The notes below the pieces were generated by a model that was not told the origin of the DNA, ran no database searches, and worked only from the letters and a program-made list of their open reading frames with translations. DNA of 64,000 nucleotides from JBBRXJ01 sp038248505 (GTDB taxonomy: Bacteria; Bacteroidota; Bacteroidia; Bacteroidales; JBBRXJ01), in contig JBBRXJ010000001.1 in NCBI GenBank assembly GCA_038248505.1, positions 1 to 64,000 on the forward strand. The letters are read 5' to 3'. The position numbers were made by a program, and so were the translations under genes. Of the stretch, positions 9,401-17,704 are shown piece by piece. Positions within the stretch are counted from its first letter, which is position 1. Every line of letters begins with the position of its first letter.

Positions 9401-10876
9401 GATTTTGGTGACTTTTGGAATATTGGTGAATCGCCATACAATGATTGGAAAGGGGTAAATCGTGCTCGTCGTTTTGAATTTGAAACAGTGTATCTCGATA
9501 CAAACTTTACCATGAGTAGTATTGCCGGTGGCAGACCAGATGGTGCGCAAGGTACCTTCTCTGAGCAAGCGCAGTGGGAGATTGGTGTAAAAGGAACAAA
9601 TAACGGTGCCAAACAAATTACGGGTAATGCATCAGATTATTGGTATTCACCTGCTGGTCGCTGCCCGCAACATGAGATTGGTCAGTTCCGAAATATCATG
9701 ATTCACTTAGTAAAAGAGGCATCATCAAATCAATTTTATATTCTTGTCCCTGATCCTTCAAGTCAAATTGCATCATCAGGCTTAGGAACAGTGTTTGAGT
9801 GGAACGGACAAAATTTGTATTTAGATTTAGGTAATAATGTATATATGGCTTGTAGGCCTTATGCTGCAACTGGTCACACTTTTAGCGGTTCATCACAACG
9901 ACGTATTACTTGGAATTTCACTAACAATTCCTTAGGTGGTCTCGTGATTGAGATGGGTAAAAAAGCACAATATGGTTCTTTTGCAAATTTCAAAACACAA
10001 GTTCAAGCTGCTTCGCTCTCATCAATAAATACTAATACCATAGAGTATGTTAGTCCAAAAGGGAATACTATGCGAATGGAATATACAGCACCAATAACTA
10101 ATTTTATGATGTCGCCTGGAACATTCGATACACCTACTCCAAATCCACTTGCAGCTGCGGGTAATTATCCAATAGTGACAGGTAACGGTGACTTAATTGA
10201 CTATACAAAATGGGATTGCTACAAAACCGTTTATGGTGCACCATTAATTAACCAGAAGTGGGGTGGAGCTTTAATGAAACTAAATGTTGGTGGTAATGAA
10301 GCAACAATTACTATTGATACCATTACTTCAAAGGTTACATATAGTATGAAGAATAGTAGTTTGCCAAATCGCAAAGCTGACTTAAGTTATACAGCACCTA
10401 CCAGTTTTAGCAATGCTTCTATTATTGATCCCTCATTTAATATTACAACTGTAGAATGGGATTATAATAACGACGCTACCTATGAAGAGACGGGTAGTTC
10501 TGTAACGCATGATTATGGCGTATCAGGTACACAAACGGTAGGAATAAAAGTAAATACCGATGCAAACTGTTACTATCAGACGGTAAAATCAGTTAGCATT
10601 ATTATTAATGAAATAGATAACCTTTCAGATGCTAAAATATCAGTCTATCCAATACCTGCTGAAACATACGTTAATATTGAATTTGGCAAGGAATTAGCGA
10701 GTGGTACAAAACTAATTTTAGTAGATGTAGATGGGAAAATAATTCTTGAAAGGACACTTCAATCAAATGAATCAAATTATTTAATAGATGTATCTGGCAT
10801 GAAAGTAGGATGTTATATTCTCAGCATAAAGGATTCAGAAAAATCAATTTACACAGGTAGAATTATTGTAAAATAA
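6488..10876 (+). CDS. large T9SS-secreted protein, polysaccharide lyase-like
   Basis: A 1462-residue multidomain protein predicted to be exported by Sec and then by the type IX system. In order: signal peptide (about 1-22, ending FSQ); a BNR/sortilin-like propeller region with asterisk-loop motifs such as SINHGLNW and SNDNGLNWALF (about 25-345); a fibronectin III-like module (about 349-455); two InlB-type repeats (about 461-605, with DKWTINGT); an alpha/alpha-toroid region (about 612-960) and a beta-sandwich region (about 970-1290), as in PL8/heparinase-like lyases; a PKD-like domain (about 1295-1375); and a type A sorting domain (about 1380-1462) starting at ISVYPIPAETYVNIEF and ending in RIIVK. 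Polysaccharide degradation is inferred from the fold pattern; the exact lyase family is uncertain. Confidence 0.8.
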   Translation: MRNKTTSLIILFAFFFTSISFSQNWQTMSATKSLGGSINYINSVSNHGDTLCVGTSTGVWCSPSGNGGDWIQFGTGLNSSAVTQVFVSGNYGVAFVGGTVYYLNSSKVWTTSGLTGCGSVAMQATTGYMFASKDYTGVYRSINHGLNWTLYNTTNANENLVGPTGPIGIHPTKRIWAIYCFENLVIANSKNAVHISENNGANWYYRWGDMLVDHGAGSNIKGMYFYNYKGVGQLFVSTDGTMWNGMSPNINRSADTGVHYPNYDGASGATILGLPYSSGEYFVDYAHYSSRAMFIRTGGNNIYKSNDNGLNWALFENSLTAYTQKDLIATTKKLILADYYGMYFIDLTTGPSWTATYPKLANITGSSAEVTVNANSKGKAYYVALPSAMAAPTANQVLDGQDASGTMAAVKGSFNVPTANTNQMGVVTGMLSLTAYKIYVVTTNEIGNTGSVASLSLTTLSATLAISQTGLGSTTPASGAYVGTVNISATPAANYRFDKWTINGTSIIKTPNTSVNMNTDINAIATFVQVANLNVTGNGSGNAFPAGLTVQDAGKSVTIRAYPATGYKVTKYVVNGTAFNTSATSRNVTVSAAGSTVVVHFALIVIPPPSLCDTMLTVTSLPRPNNTWEAAYKTRLNNMYGSRVMSYDNNRSYAGTDAGKWYWPEKLAKMKYDSNNLAYYIGLAGNAMSSHTPGAGSFYYPFTGAGYAMYYFIYKDSIMKYDPAQIDSVEASLYYYNEWKYMMRRDQYLDILYPTGKEFNSENFQWMLRCAGHLLSHEFHTKNGHNNYNLSFTDADGIDRANVNITGYFDGYVNNLVRALYSSGRVEWNSNNYWAHTMNPLLALYEGADRCNNPEGSQMKKKAEACLDYMTIEAALHFLDGYQIAADARAKSGYIDNNLGSVETYSYAYFVDAANHPTYSTTAWNSSTASSETGGFILTSSYRPPQIVIDMAQRKFPMPVEVQSAKPFYAADFGDFWNIGESPYNDWKGVNRARRFEFETVYLDTNFTMSSIAGGRPDGAQGTFSEQAQWEIGVKGTNNGAKQITGNASDYWYSPAGRCPQHEIGQFRNIMIHLVKEASSNQFYILVPDPSSQIASSGLGTVFEWNGQNLYLDLGNNVYMACRPYAATGHTFSGSSQRRITWNFTNNSLGGLVIEMGKKAQYGSFANFKTQVQAASLSSINTNTIEYVSPKGNTMRMEYTAPITNFMMSPGTFDTPTPNPLAAAGNYPIVTGNGDLIDYTKWDCYKTVYGAPLINQKWGGALMKLNVGGNEATITIDTITSKVTYSMKNSSLPNRKADLSYTAPTSFSNASIIDPSFNITTVEWDYNNDATYEETGSSVTHDYGVSGTQTVGIKVNTDANCYYQTVKSVSIIINEIDNLSDAKISVYPIPAETYVNIEFGKELASGTKLILVDVDGKIILERTLQSNESNYLIDVSGMKVGCYILSIKDSEKSIYTGRIIVK

Positions 10877-10904
10877 GAATGAGTTTGAAGATTTGTATAA
10901 ACTG

Positions 10905-10955
10905 TTGATTATCCCAAATCAAACACAAGAAAATAGTTTGATTTGGGATAATCAA
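10905..10955 (+). terminator. long perfect hairpin after cargo gene
   Basis: A perfect 20-bp inverted repeat (10905-10924 and 10936-10955) with an 11-base loop, 29 bases after the stop of the large secreted protein. There is no long T-tract immediately behind it, so it may act as a terminator or as an RNA-stabilising 3' structure. Confidence 0.65.
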
Positions 10956-11046
10956 ACTATATATAAACCTTTTTGCTTTAGCCCTAATACGGGGTTAAAT
11001 TTGAATCAGTAAAACTTTAATCCCTATCATTCCAGATTATTTGGTT

Positions 11047-11150
11047 GAACTCCTATCCGTGAGGTTAGACGAGGATACTGAGCGAATCAGCCGCAGCGGA
11101 AAAATATTTTTGGGGTATATCCACCGAAGGGCTGCTTCGAAAGATTTTTT
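11047..11150. other. GC-rich island, possible dispersed repeat or decayed element
   Basis: About 100 bases with a near-balanced base composition inside AT-rich DNA. It includes short self-complementary parts (TCCG near 11054 with CGGA near 11100; CGAAG/CTTCG around 11142-11156). No open frame continues across it and it matches no RNA family I know. A repeat copy, a degraded gene end or a small RNA are all possible. Confidence 0.35.
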
Positions 11151-11196
11151 TTCAATTAATACCTTTAATGCTTTGCTGCAAGATAGTTTTTTACAT

Positions 11197-11721
11197 TTAA
11201 AGCATTGATTGAATTTCTTGCTTTATAATTTCAATGGCTGTTAGTGATGGCGATTTTTCAATTTCAAAAATCTCTTCTAAAATGGCTTTGCTGAGATTTA
11301 TGGCTGGTGCCTCTGGTTTAAATTTTAGAGCATTAATATTTACCAATTTAACAATATTTTCCTTTGCTTTAACTACCTGTTGCCAAGCATAATTAGACAT
11401 GTAAATTTGTTGGGCAAAATTATGCTCAAATTCGGATCGTATAGTAGAAAGTAAACGTGCTTGCAATTCGCCAACGGTCATTTCATTTTTATGAATTCTT
11501 TTTAAAAGTGAATCCGGATTTATTCGCTCTAAAAAAACAGTGGCTCGTTCATATGCTTGTAACTTAACTGGAAAAAGTGTCTTATGACTTGCCATGAGAA
11601 TTTCATCTTTTCGACGTATTTCTTCATTTCGTATAAATGATCTTACCAAATACCAAGTAGTAAGGAATACAATAATAGATGGTAAAATATATTTAAAAAT
11701 TTCTAATAAGAGAATACTCAT
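11197..11721 (-). CDS. membrane-anchored coiled-coil protein (DUF7935-like)
   Basis: With the start chosen at 11721 the product is 174 residues: an N-terminal membrane helix (MSILLLEIFKYILPSIIVFL) followed by a cytoplasmic, mostly helical region rich in charged residues. It resembles a small Bacteroidota-specific family of unknown function. A longer frame opens upstream at 11742, but that would overlap the response regulator; the ATG at 11721 lies 7 bases after the regulator's stop and begins the hydrophobic helix. The tight spacing suggests co-expression with the response regulator. Confidence 0.7.
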   Translation of the reverse strand: MSILLLEIFKYILPSIIVFLTTWYLVRSFIRNEEIRRKDEILMASHKTLFPVKLQAYERATVFLERINPDSLLKRIHKNEMTVGELQARLLSTIRSEFEHNFAQQIYMSNYAWQQVVKAKENIVKLVNINALKFKPEAPAINLSKAILEEIFEIEKSPSLTAIEIIKQEIQSML

Positions 11722-11728
11722 ACAATTA

Positions 11729-12115
11729 TTATTTGGCGCCAAGCGTTTTTTCTATCCTATCTACAATAGTTTGTATATTAATGGGTTTTATAATATAATC
11801 AATAGCCCCAAGTTCTTTTGATTTGTCGATATCTGCCTGATCACTTTTTGCACTCACCATAATTACCGGAATATTGCTAGTAGTATTGTCCTTCTTTATT
11901 TCCTTCAATACATTAAAGCCATTTATGCCAGGCATCATTATATCGAGTAAAATTAATTCGGGTTTGTGTTCTTTCATCGAGGTATAAGCCTCTTCAGCAC
12001 TAAAGGCAACATTTACAGTATAGCCTTCATCTTCCAAAATATTCTGTAGTAATAAATTATTTACAGATGAATCATCAATAATTAATATACTTCCTTTTTT
12101 GCTATCTACCATCAT
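11729..12115 (-). CDS. single-domain response regulator (CheY-like)
   Basis: A 128-residue receiver domain with no output domain. Acidic pair D14-D15, phospho-acceptor D58 in LILLDIMMPGINGF, the switch serine S88 in VSAK and the lysine K110 in DYIIKP are all present, so it should be phosphorylatable. No histidine kinase is encoded in the window, so its partner is elsewhere. It is followed by the membrane-anchored protein gene 7 bases downstream. A role as a diffusible phospho-signal, as for CheY-type proteins, is inferred. Confidence 0.88.
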   Translation of the reverse strand: MMVDSKKGSILIIDDSSVNNLLLQNILEDEGYTVNVAFSAEEAYTSMKEHKPELILLDIMMPGINGFNVLKEIKKDNTTSNIPVIMVSAKSDQADIDKSKELGAIDYIIKPINIQTIVDRIEKTLGAK

Positions 12116-12414
12116 AAAACAATTCTGTTAACATGATTAAACTTAAATCTATCAAATTTATGGAATCTTTTCTGTTTTAATATAAATTATATGTTATTTC
12201 TTTTAAACTACTAGGCTAAATACGATTTAGTGAGCAACAAGAAGAGATTTTACGAATTATAACTTAATAATTATTAGCTAAGCAGAACCTAATCTATATG
12301 TTTCTTATAACTCTCAATATTAATTTATTATGATATCCTAATAGTTTTATGGGAGATTAAGAAAAAATAATTTACTTTGAATTATCATTACATTAAGAAA
12401 TTAAACATTTTCAT
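12116..12414. other. intergenic region between divergent genes
   Basis: AT-rich, with no coding potential. It must contain the promoters of the response regulator (minus) and dtd (plus). TTTACTTTG near 12370-12378 resembles a -7 box but has the wrong spacing within the box. Nothing else can be supported. Confidence 0.4.
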
Positions 12415-12867
12415 ATGAGGGCTGTAATTCAACGAGTACGTAGAGCTAAAGTTACCGTTAAAGGGAGCATTTCAGGAGAAATTGGCCCTGGATTGCTCGT
12501 TTTATTGGGCATAGAGGAGGATGATTGTTCGTCTGATATTGAGTGGCTTGCAGGAAAAATATCAAGATTGCGTATTTTTGATGATGCCGAGGGAGTAATG
12601 AATATGGATGTGAATGATATTGCTGGGGAAATTCTAGTGGTGAGTCAATTTACGCTCTTTGCTAGTACTCGCAAGGGGAATCGCCCTGCATATAGCAGAG
12701 CCTCAAAGGGCGAAATAGCAGTAAAATTATATATTGAATTTATTGAGGAAATTACAAAATTAATGGGAAGTACCCCACAAACTGGTTCGTTTGGAGCTAT
12801 GATGGAAGTGGAGTTACTTAACGATGGTCCAGTAACAATAATTATTGACACAAAACAAAAAGAATAA
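12415..12867 (+). CDS. dtd: D-aminoacyl-tRNA deacylase
   Basis: Removes D-amino acids (and glycine mischarged on tRNA-Ala) from tRNAs in the cytosol, a proofreading step after aminoacylation. The 150 residues are the normal length. The two family signatures are present: SQFTLFA at residues 77-83 with the key threonine T80, and NDGPVT at 136-141, the Gly-cisPro active-site region. Its TAA overlaps the ATG of the mazG-like gene (TAATG), which suggests coupled translation. Confidence 0.96.
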   Translation: MRAVIQRVRRAKVTVKGSISGEIGPGLLVLLGIEEDDCSSDIEWLAGKISRLRIFDDAEGVMNMDVNDIAGEILVVSQFTLFASTRKGNRPAYSRASKGEIAVKLYIEFIEEITKLMGSTPQTGSFGAMMEVELLNDGPVTIIIDTKQKE

Positions 12868-13211
12868 TGACTATTGATGATTTGCAACTGAATGTTGATG
12901 CCTGGATTAAATCCAATGGAGTACGTTATTTTAACGAATTAACAAATATGACATTGCTTACTGAGGAAGTAGGTGAGTTGGCACGAATTATGGCGCGAAA
13001 ATTTGGTGAACAAATAGAGAAACCAAACGAAAAAATTTCAAATATTGATGATGAAATTGCGGATGTTATTTTTGTTCTCGTTTGTATCGCAAACTAAACT
13101 GGCGTTAATCTTAATGCTGCCATTAAAAAAAAATTTCAAAAGAAAAGTGAACGTGATAAAGACCGACATCTTAATAATCCCAAATTAAAAAACAAAGACA
13201 ATCATGAATAA
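12867..13211 (+). pseudogene. MazG-like nucleotide pyrophosphohydrolase interrupted by in-frame TAA
   Basis: The open part (12867-13097) encodes 76 residues with MazG metal-binding motifs: LTEEVGELAR (E33, E34, E37) and DDEIADV (D62, E63, D66). It stops at TAA (13095-13097) directly after VCIAN. In the same frame, translation resumes as TGVNLNAAIKKKF and runs through ERDKDRHLNNPKLK, the expected C-terminus of the family, to a TAA at 13209-13211. A full frame would give 114 residues, the usual length, with glutamine (CAA) expected at the stop. The natural end would overlap the next gene's ATG at 13204. This is either a nonsense mutation or a sequencing error. The catalytic core is kept, so some function might remain. 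Confidence 0.85.
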
Positions 13212-15957
13212 AAAGACAAAAATTGGATTAAGTATTGCGGCATCTTTTATTCTCATCTGCACTATATTATTTTTTATTACCAAAACAAAGATAAATAGTG
13301 AAACTACTATTTATAGCTTAATCCCTACTGATGCCCTAGTTGTAATTGAAGGCCGTAATCCAGCAAAATTAATACAAAAAATACTAACGGGTAACAATCT
13401 TTGGGCTGCCATTTCATATTTAGATGATTTTAATAAAACACACAAACAACTTTTATTTGTTGATTCAATAATTAAAAACAATCAAATATTTAATAAATCA
13501 CTTTCTAATACAAATTTTATTATTTCAATTCACTCCAATGGCCGAAAATTTGAAAATCTTATCTGTATCTCTATTCCATCAAAATTGGCAAAGCAAGAAA
13601 TACATTTATTTATGGAGGCTTATACCTCTAATAATTTAAAAAAATCAACTAGAAGATATGAAGGTGAAATTATTATTAAACTAAAAGATATGCTTTCAGG
13701 TTCACTTGAGTGGAACTGTTGCCTTCTTAAAGATGTCTTAATAATTAGCCAGTCATCTATATTGATGGAGGAAGCCATCAGACAATCTGCTTTAAAGCCA
13801 AGTATTAATCAGACAGAATCGTTTACAAGATTGACTAAAACAGCCTCTTCATCAAGTATTGCGAACATATATATTAACCTTGGGCAAGCTGAGAAACTAA
13901 GTTTGCACCTTCGTAACCCTTCAATACCATCTAAGCTTTTTTCTCATCTGGTCGGTTGGGCTGAACTCGACCTTAAAATCGATGCAAATGCCTTACTTCT
14001 TAATGGATTTAGTTGTGCTGATAGTAGCCGCGATTTCCTTAATATCTTTAATGATCAGAGTCCGCAAAATTCGTCGGTTGAAAATGTTCTGCCAAGTAAT
14101 ACTGCTTTTTATCAATGGTATGGTATCAGTAATTTTAATAAATTTAATGAGTCGTTAAACCAATATTATTTAAATACTCCTCATGCCAGTAGGCGAGATC
14201 GTTTTGTTGCCAACATTCAGAAGTCCTATAATATAGATATTTCTAAAATCTTTAATAATTACTTCAGCAATGAAATATGCTTTGTTATAACATCGCTTTA
14301 CGATTCTATTACTGTTAATAATAATTTTGTTCTAATTAAGACAGATGAACCATCTAGTTTTCAAAATAGTTTATTCGAATTAGTAGATTCTATTGGACAT
14401 GCCGAAATGAAAGCTACATCATCATTTATTCATAAAACCCAAATAAATAAGCAATCGTTTTCTATTATTGAACTTCCTATTAATTATCTTTTTGAGTCGC
14501 TTTTTGGCTCTATTTTTAAATTAGAGGGCAAGGCATGGATATGTTTTTTTGACGATTTTCTAATTGCCGGAAATTCTAAGGAGGCTCTTAAAAAATACAT
14601 TCGTACTTTAATCGAAAATAACACAATTGCAAATACTGCCGAATTAAAATATTATAGTGAAAATATTTCTGCACAATCAAACCTTTGTCTTTACTATAAT
14701 TACAAAAAAGGTAAAAATTTAACGGAACAATATCTTAAAAAAGAAATGAAATCAAGCTTACATAAAAATTTTGATAAATTTTCAATGATAAGTCCTATTA
14801 TACTCCAATTTAGCAATACAGGCGATGCTTTTTTTACTAACTTATTAATCCCTTATTACACTGGTAATATCGGTTCAGTAAAACAATTGTGGGAAGTTGA
14901 AATAGATTCTGTAATTTCTGCTGGCCCTATTTGCATACAAAATCATAAAACGGGAAATAAAGATGTTTTTTTACAAGACCTCAGTAACTCAATGCATCTA
15001 ATTGATAAGGATGGAAAAACAATTTGGAGAAAAAAAATATCGGAACAAATCGTTGGTACTATTTTTGAAGTCGATCTCTTTAAAAATAATAAATACCAAA
15101 TTCTTTTCGCTACCGCCTCACAGCTTTATGCTATTGATCGTAATGGAAATTATGTTAACGGGTTTCCTATTAAATTGAAAAATAAAACATCAATTGGCGC
15201 AGCAGTTTTTGATTATGATAAGGATAGAAACTACCGCATTTTTATTGCTTCTGATAATAATACAATCTATACTTTTGATAAAAAAGGAGTTAATATAAAA
15301 GATTGGAAACAACCAATCATAGGATCAAAGGTAATTCGTATACCGCAAACTTTTAGAATCAATAATAAAGACTATATCTTAATCTGCACTAATAAAACTA
15401 TTTCAATTCTAAATCGAAAAGGAGAGGTTTCAGAACTAATAAATGTAAATGAAGATCTTAGTATTAATAATATCTTTTATCTTACTCAAATCGGGAAAGA
15501 ACCTCATTTTATTACAAGTACTAGTGTTGGAAATCTTCTTCATATTTATTTAAATGGATCAGCAGAAATTGTTAAACTAAAAGAACGATCAGACAATCAT
15601 TTTTACTATTTTGCCGATATAAATAATGATCAAAAGGAAGATAATATTTTTATCTCAGATAATAAATTAGAATCAATGTCCGCATTTGGAAATCCAATTT
15701 TCATAAAACGACTCCCGGCTGAAGTAAGTCAAGATTTTAAAATTTCATATATTCAGGCTGGTAAACCTAATATTTTTGTAAGTTTCAAAAAACAAGATGA
15801 AATCACTTCGATTGATGCTCAAGGTGCTGTATGTGAGGGATTTCCTGTACGTGGTGGGGGCGGTTTTACTTTTGACCAAATGGACAAGAAAAACAGTATT
15901 TTTTACTTAATCGTTGGTAGTTCCAATAATTTTTTATATACTTATGTTTTGCAATAA
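13204..15957 (+). CDS. DUF3352-like membrane-anchored protein with C-terminal propeller repeats
   Basis: 917 residues. An N-terminal membrane anchor (about 7-27) is followed by a DUF3352-like region opening with LIPTDALVVIEGRNP (about 40-560). The C-terminal third (about 565-917) has repeated blades with motifs such as LIDKDGKTIW, AIDRNGNYVNGFPI and TFDKKGVNI, like PQQ/FG-GAP beta-propellers. It is predicted to face the periplasm. The function is unknown. It starts the four-gene run to 19401 and begins inside the end of the interrupted mazG-like gene. The propeller suggests a protein- or ligand-binding scaffold; this is inference. Confidence 0.75.
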   Translation: MNKKTKIGLSIAASFILICTILFFITKTKINSETTIYSLIPTDALVVIEGRNPAKLIQKILTGNNLWAAISYLDDFNKTHKQLLFVDSIIKNNQIFNKSLSNTNFIISIHSNGRKFENLICISIPSKLAKQEIHLFMEAYTSNNLKKSTRRYEGEIIIKLKDMLSGSLEWNCCLLKDVLIISQSSILMEEAIRQSALKPSINQTESFTRLTKTASSSSIANIYINLGQAEKLSLHLRNPSIPSKLFSHLVGWAELDLKIDANALLLNGFSCADSSRDFLNIFNDQSPQNSSVENVLPSNTAFYQWYGISNFNKFNESLNQYYLNTPHASRRDRFVANIQKSYNIDISKIFNNYFSNEICFVITSLYDSITVNNNFVLIKTDEPSSFQNSLFELVDSIGHAEMKATSSFIHKTQINKQSFSIIELPINYLFESLFGSIFKLEGKAWICFFDDFLIAGNSKEALKKYIRTLIENNTIANTAELKYYSENISAQSNLCLYYNYKKGKNLTEQYLKKEMKSSLHKNFDKFSMISPIILQFSNTGDAFFTNLLIPYYTGNIGSVKQLWEVEIDSVISAGPICIQNHKTGNKDVFLQDLSNSMHLIDKDGKTIWRKKISEQIVGTIFEVDLFKNNKYQILFATASQLYAIDRNGNYVNGFPIKLKNKTSIGAAVFDYDKDRNYRIFIASDNNTIYTFDKKGVNIKDWKQPIIGSKVIRIPQTFRINNKDYILICTNKTISILNRKGEVSELINVNEDLSINNIFYLTQIGKEPHFITSTSVGNLLHIYLNGSAEIVKLKERSDNHFYYFADINNDQKEDNIFISDNKLESMSAFGNPIFIKRLPAEVSQDFKISYIQAGKPNIFVSFKKQDEITSIDAQGAVCEGFPVRGGGGFTFDQMDKKNSIFYLIVGSSNNFLYTYVLQ

Positions 15958-15970
15958 AAACATAAAAGCT

Positions 15971-17668
15971 ATGAAAACTTTTTTAAAACCAATCATCCTC
16001 GCACTTACTATCATAAGTGCCTTATTTATTGTTTCATGTGTTAAAGAATATCACGATTACAGTAAGCTTTCAACCGAAATTCAAAACGACTGGACTTTTA
16101 ATTTACCAGTTGCATATGCAAAGTTTTCAGCATATGATTTAATGAAGAAATATGATAAAGAAGGAAAAGTACATGCCTATGATGTTACCAATTTGTTATA
16201 TATAGTATTTCAAAATCAAATTGCCTCTAAAACAGCAAAAGATTTTATTAAACTAGAACTTAACAATAGTGATTTAGAGTATTACTTATCTGGCCCGGTA
16301 CAAACTGCTTTTGGCGGAGGCGCGACTTCTTATTCTCTAACAAAAAATGTTAACCACTCTTTACGATTTGATAAACCTCGCATTATTGATAGCATTAATT
16401 TAAAATCAGGTTCTATTGCCTTAAATGTTCGTTCTGGTTTTGAACATGCTGGAACAATTGTATTAAATTTTCCTACTATTAAAAAAAATGGGAGTCCACT
16501 TTCATATACCATAAACCTAGATAATACTGGTAATTTTAAGAAAGATATATCTATACCACTTGATGGATATTCAATAGGCTTAAGACATATATCAAATTTG
16601 GATAGCAATGAGTTACCATACACCGTTAAACTAACTCTAGTTAAAAATGGTCTAGCACCCGTAAATGCAAATGATTCAGTTGTTTTTAATGGGCATTTTG
16701 TTGGTCTTGAATTCTCTTCTATGTTTGGATATTTTGGTCAAGACAATGTAATCTCTGAAGATACTATTAAACTCGGGATAAATATGATTGAGGGAACACC
16801 AAATTTCCATTTTCAGGATCCCCGAATTGCTGTAACGGTTAATAATTCATTAGGCTTACCTATACGTATGACCGTTGAAAACTTCTATGCACAAACAGTA
16901 TCTGGCACAGGTTATAACTTAACATTTTCACCTGCCACAGCTAATAAATTTGATGCCATTTATCCTAACTTAAGTCAATTTGGTAAAAGCGTTATATTTG
17001 ACACAACTATTAGAGATGTTATGTTTCCCGCTGAAGCAGGATCACCTAAAGGTACTTTAGATAACTTAAGTATTGCTGTAAATGCCAATCCTGAATTTAT
17101 GAAATACAAAATGCTTGCTACTACAAATCCAGCAAATAATAAATCTGATCATAGCCAATTTGTTACAGATACGGGTAAAATTAGTGTGAATGTTGGTCTT
17201 GAATTACCCTTATATGGATACACCAAAGATTATATTTTATTTGACACACAAAATTTAGATATGCAAGGTATTTATGGTAGTAATTCTCAGCTAAAACGCC
17301 TTAAAATTTATTTGTATGTAAACAATGGCATGCCTGCTAATATTAAATTACAAGCTTATTTTACAGATACCACATGTGCCATTATTTATGATTCTCTTTT
17401 TGCAACAGCTAGTGATATGGAAATTATCTCCGCTGCAACGGTTGATCCTGCAACAGGTAGTGTAAAAGCAGCCGTTGATAAAACAAGTGAAATACAAATA
17501 ACACAAGCTAAATTGGATGATATGATGCAAGTTAAAAAGCTTGTAATTAAACTGATATTTCTTACTACAGGCGCAAGCACACAACAGAATGTGAAAATAT
17601 TTAGCACAAATTGGGTTGATACACAAATACGACTCTCTGCAGATGTAGAAGTTAAAACTCGTTTTTAA
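15971..17668 (+). CDS. large lipoprotein, unknown function
   Basis: The start is set at 15971, where the product begins with a lipoprotein signal (MKTFLKPIILALTIISALFI, then VSC with the lipidated cysteine). A longer in-frame start at 15914 would lie inside the previous gene and put 19 residues before the signal. The mature protein is about 540 residues, rich in beta-strand patterns and asparagine, with no family I can name. It is likely attached to the outer membrane. It lies 13 bases after the propeller protein gene and 36 before the DUF5723 gene, so all three probably work together. Confidence 0.75.
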   Translation: MKTFLKPIILALTIISALFIVSCVKEYHDYSKLSTEIQNDWTFNLPVAYAKFSAYDLMKKYDKEGKVHAYDVTNLLYIVFQNQIASKTAKDFIKLELNNSDLEYYLSGPVQTAFGGGATSYSLTKNVNHSLRFDKPRIIDSINLKSGSIALNVRSGFEHAGTIVLNFPTIKKNGSPLSYTINLDNTGNFKKDISIPLDGYSIGLRHISNLDSNELPYTVKLTLVKNGLAPVNANDSVVFNGHFVGLEFSSMFGYFGQDNVISEDTIKLGINMIEGTPNFHFQDPRIAVTVNNSLGLPIRMTVENFYAQTVSGTGYNLTFSPATANKFDAIYPNLSQFGKSVIFDTTIRDVMFPAEAGSPKGTLDNLSIAVNANPEFMKYKMLATTNPANNKSDHSQFVTDTGKISVNVGLELPLYGYTKDYILFDTQNLDMQGIYGSNSQLKRLKIYLYVNNGMPANIKLQAYFTDTTCAIIYDSLFATASDMEIISAATVDPATGSVKAAVDKTSEIQITQAKLDDMMQVKKLVIKLIFLTTGASTQQNVKIFSTNWVDTQIRLSADVEVKTRF

Positions 17669-17704
17669 ATTAAAGCAATACTTAATCTGAAATAACATCA
17701 CACC

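Larger units (their letters stand above)
10877..11196. other. intergenic region with hairpin and GC-rich island
   Basis: Between two convergent genes. It holds the strong hairpin at 10905-10955 and, from about 11047 to 11150, an island clearly richer in G and C than its surroundings. No reading frame with family resemblance was found. Both parts are listed separately. Confidence 0.6.

Noticed and set aside
16330..16623. Open frame on the minus strand inside the lipoprotein gene
   Set aside because: It lies fully opposite a well-supported coding frame and has no family resemblance. The same holds for the other frames opposite or inside topA, gldM, rng, the large cargo gene and glmS.
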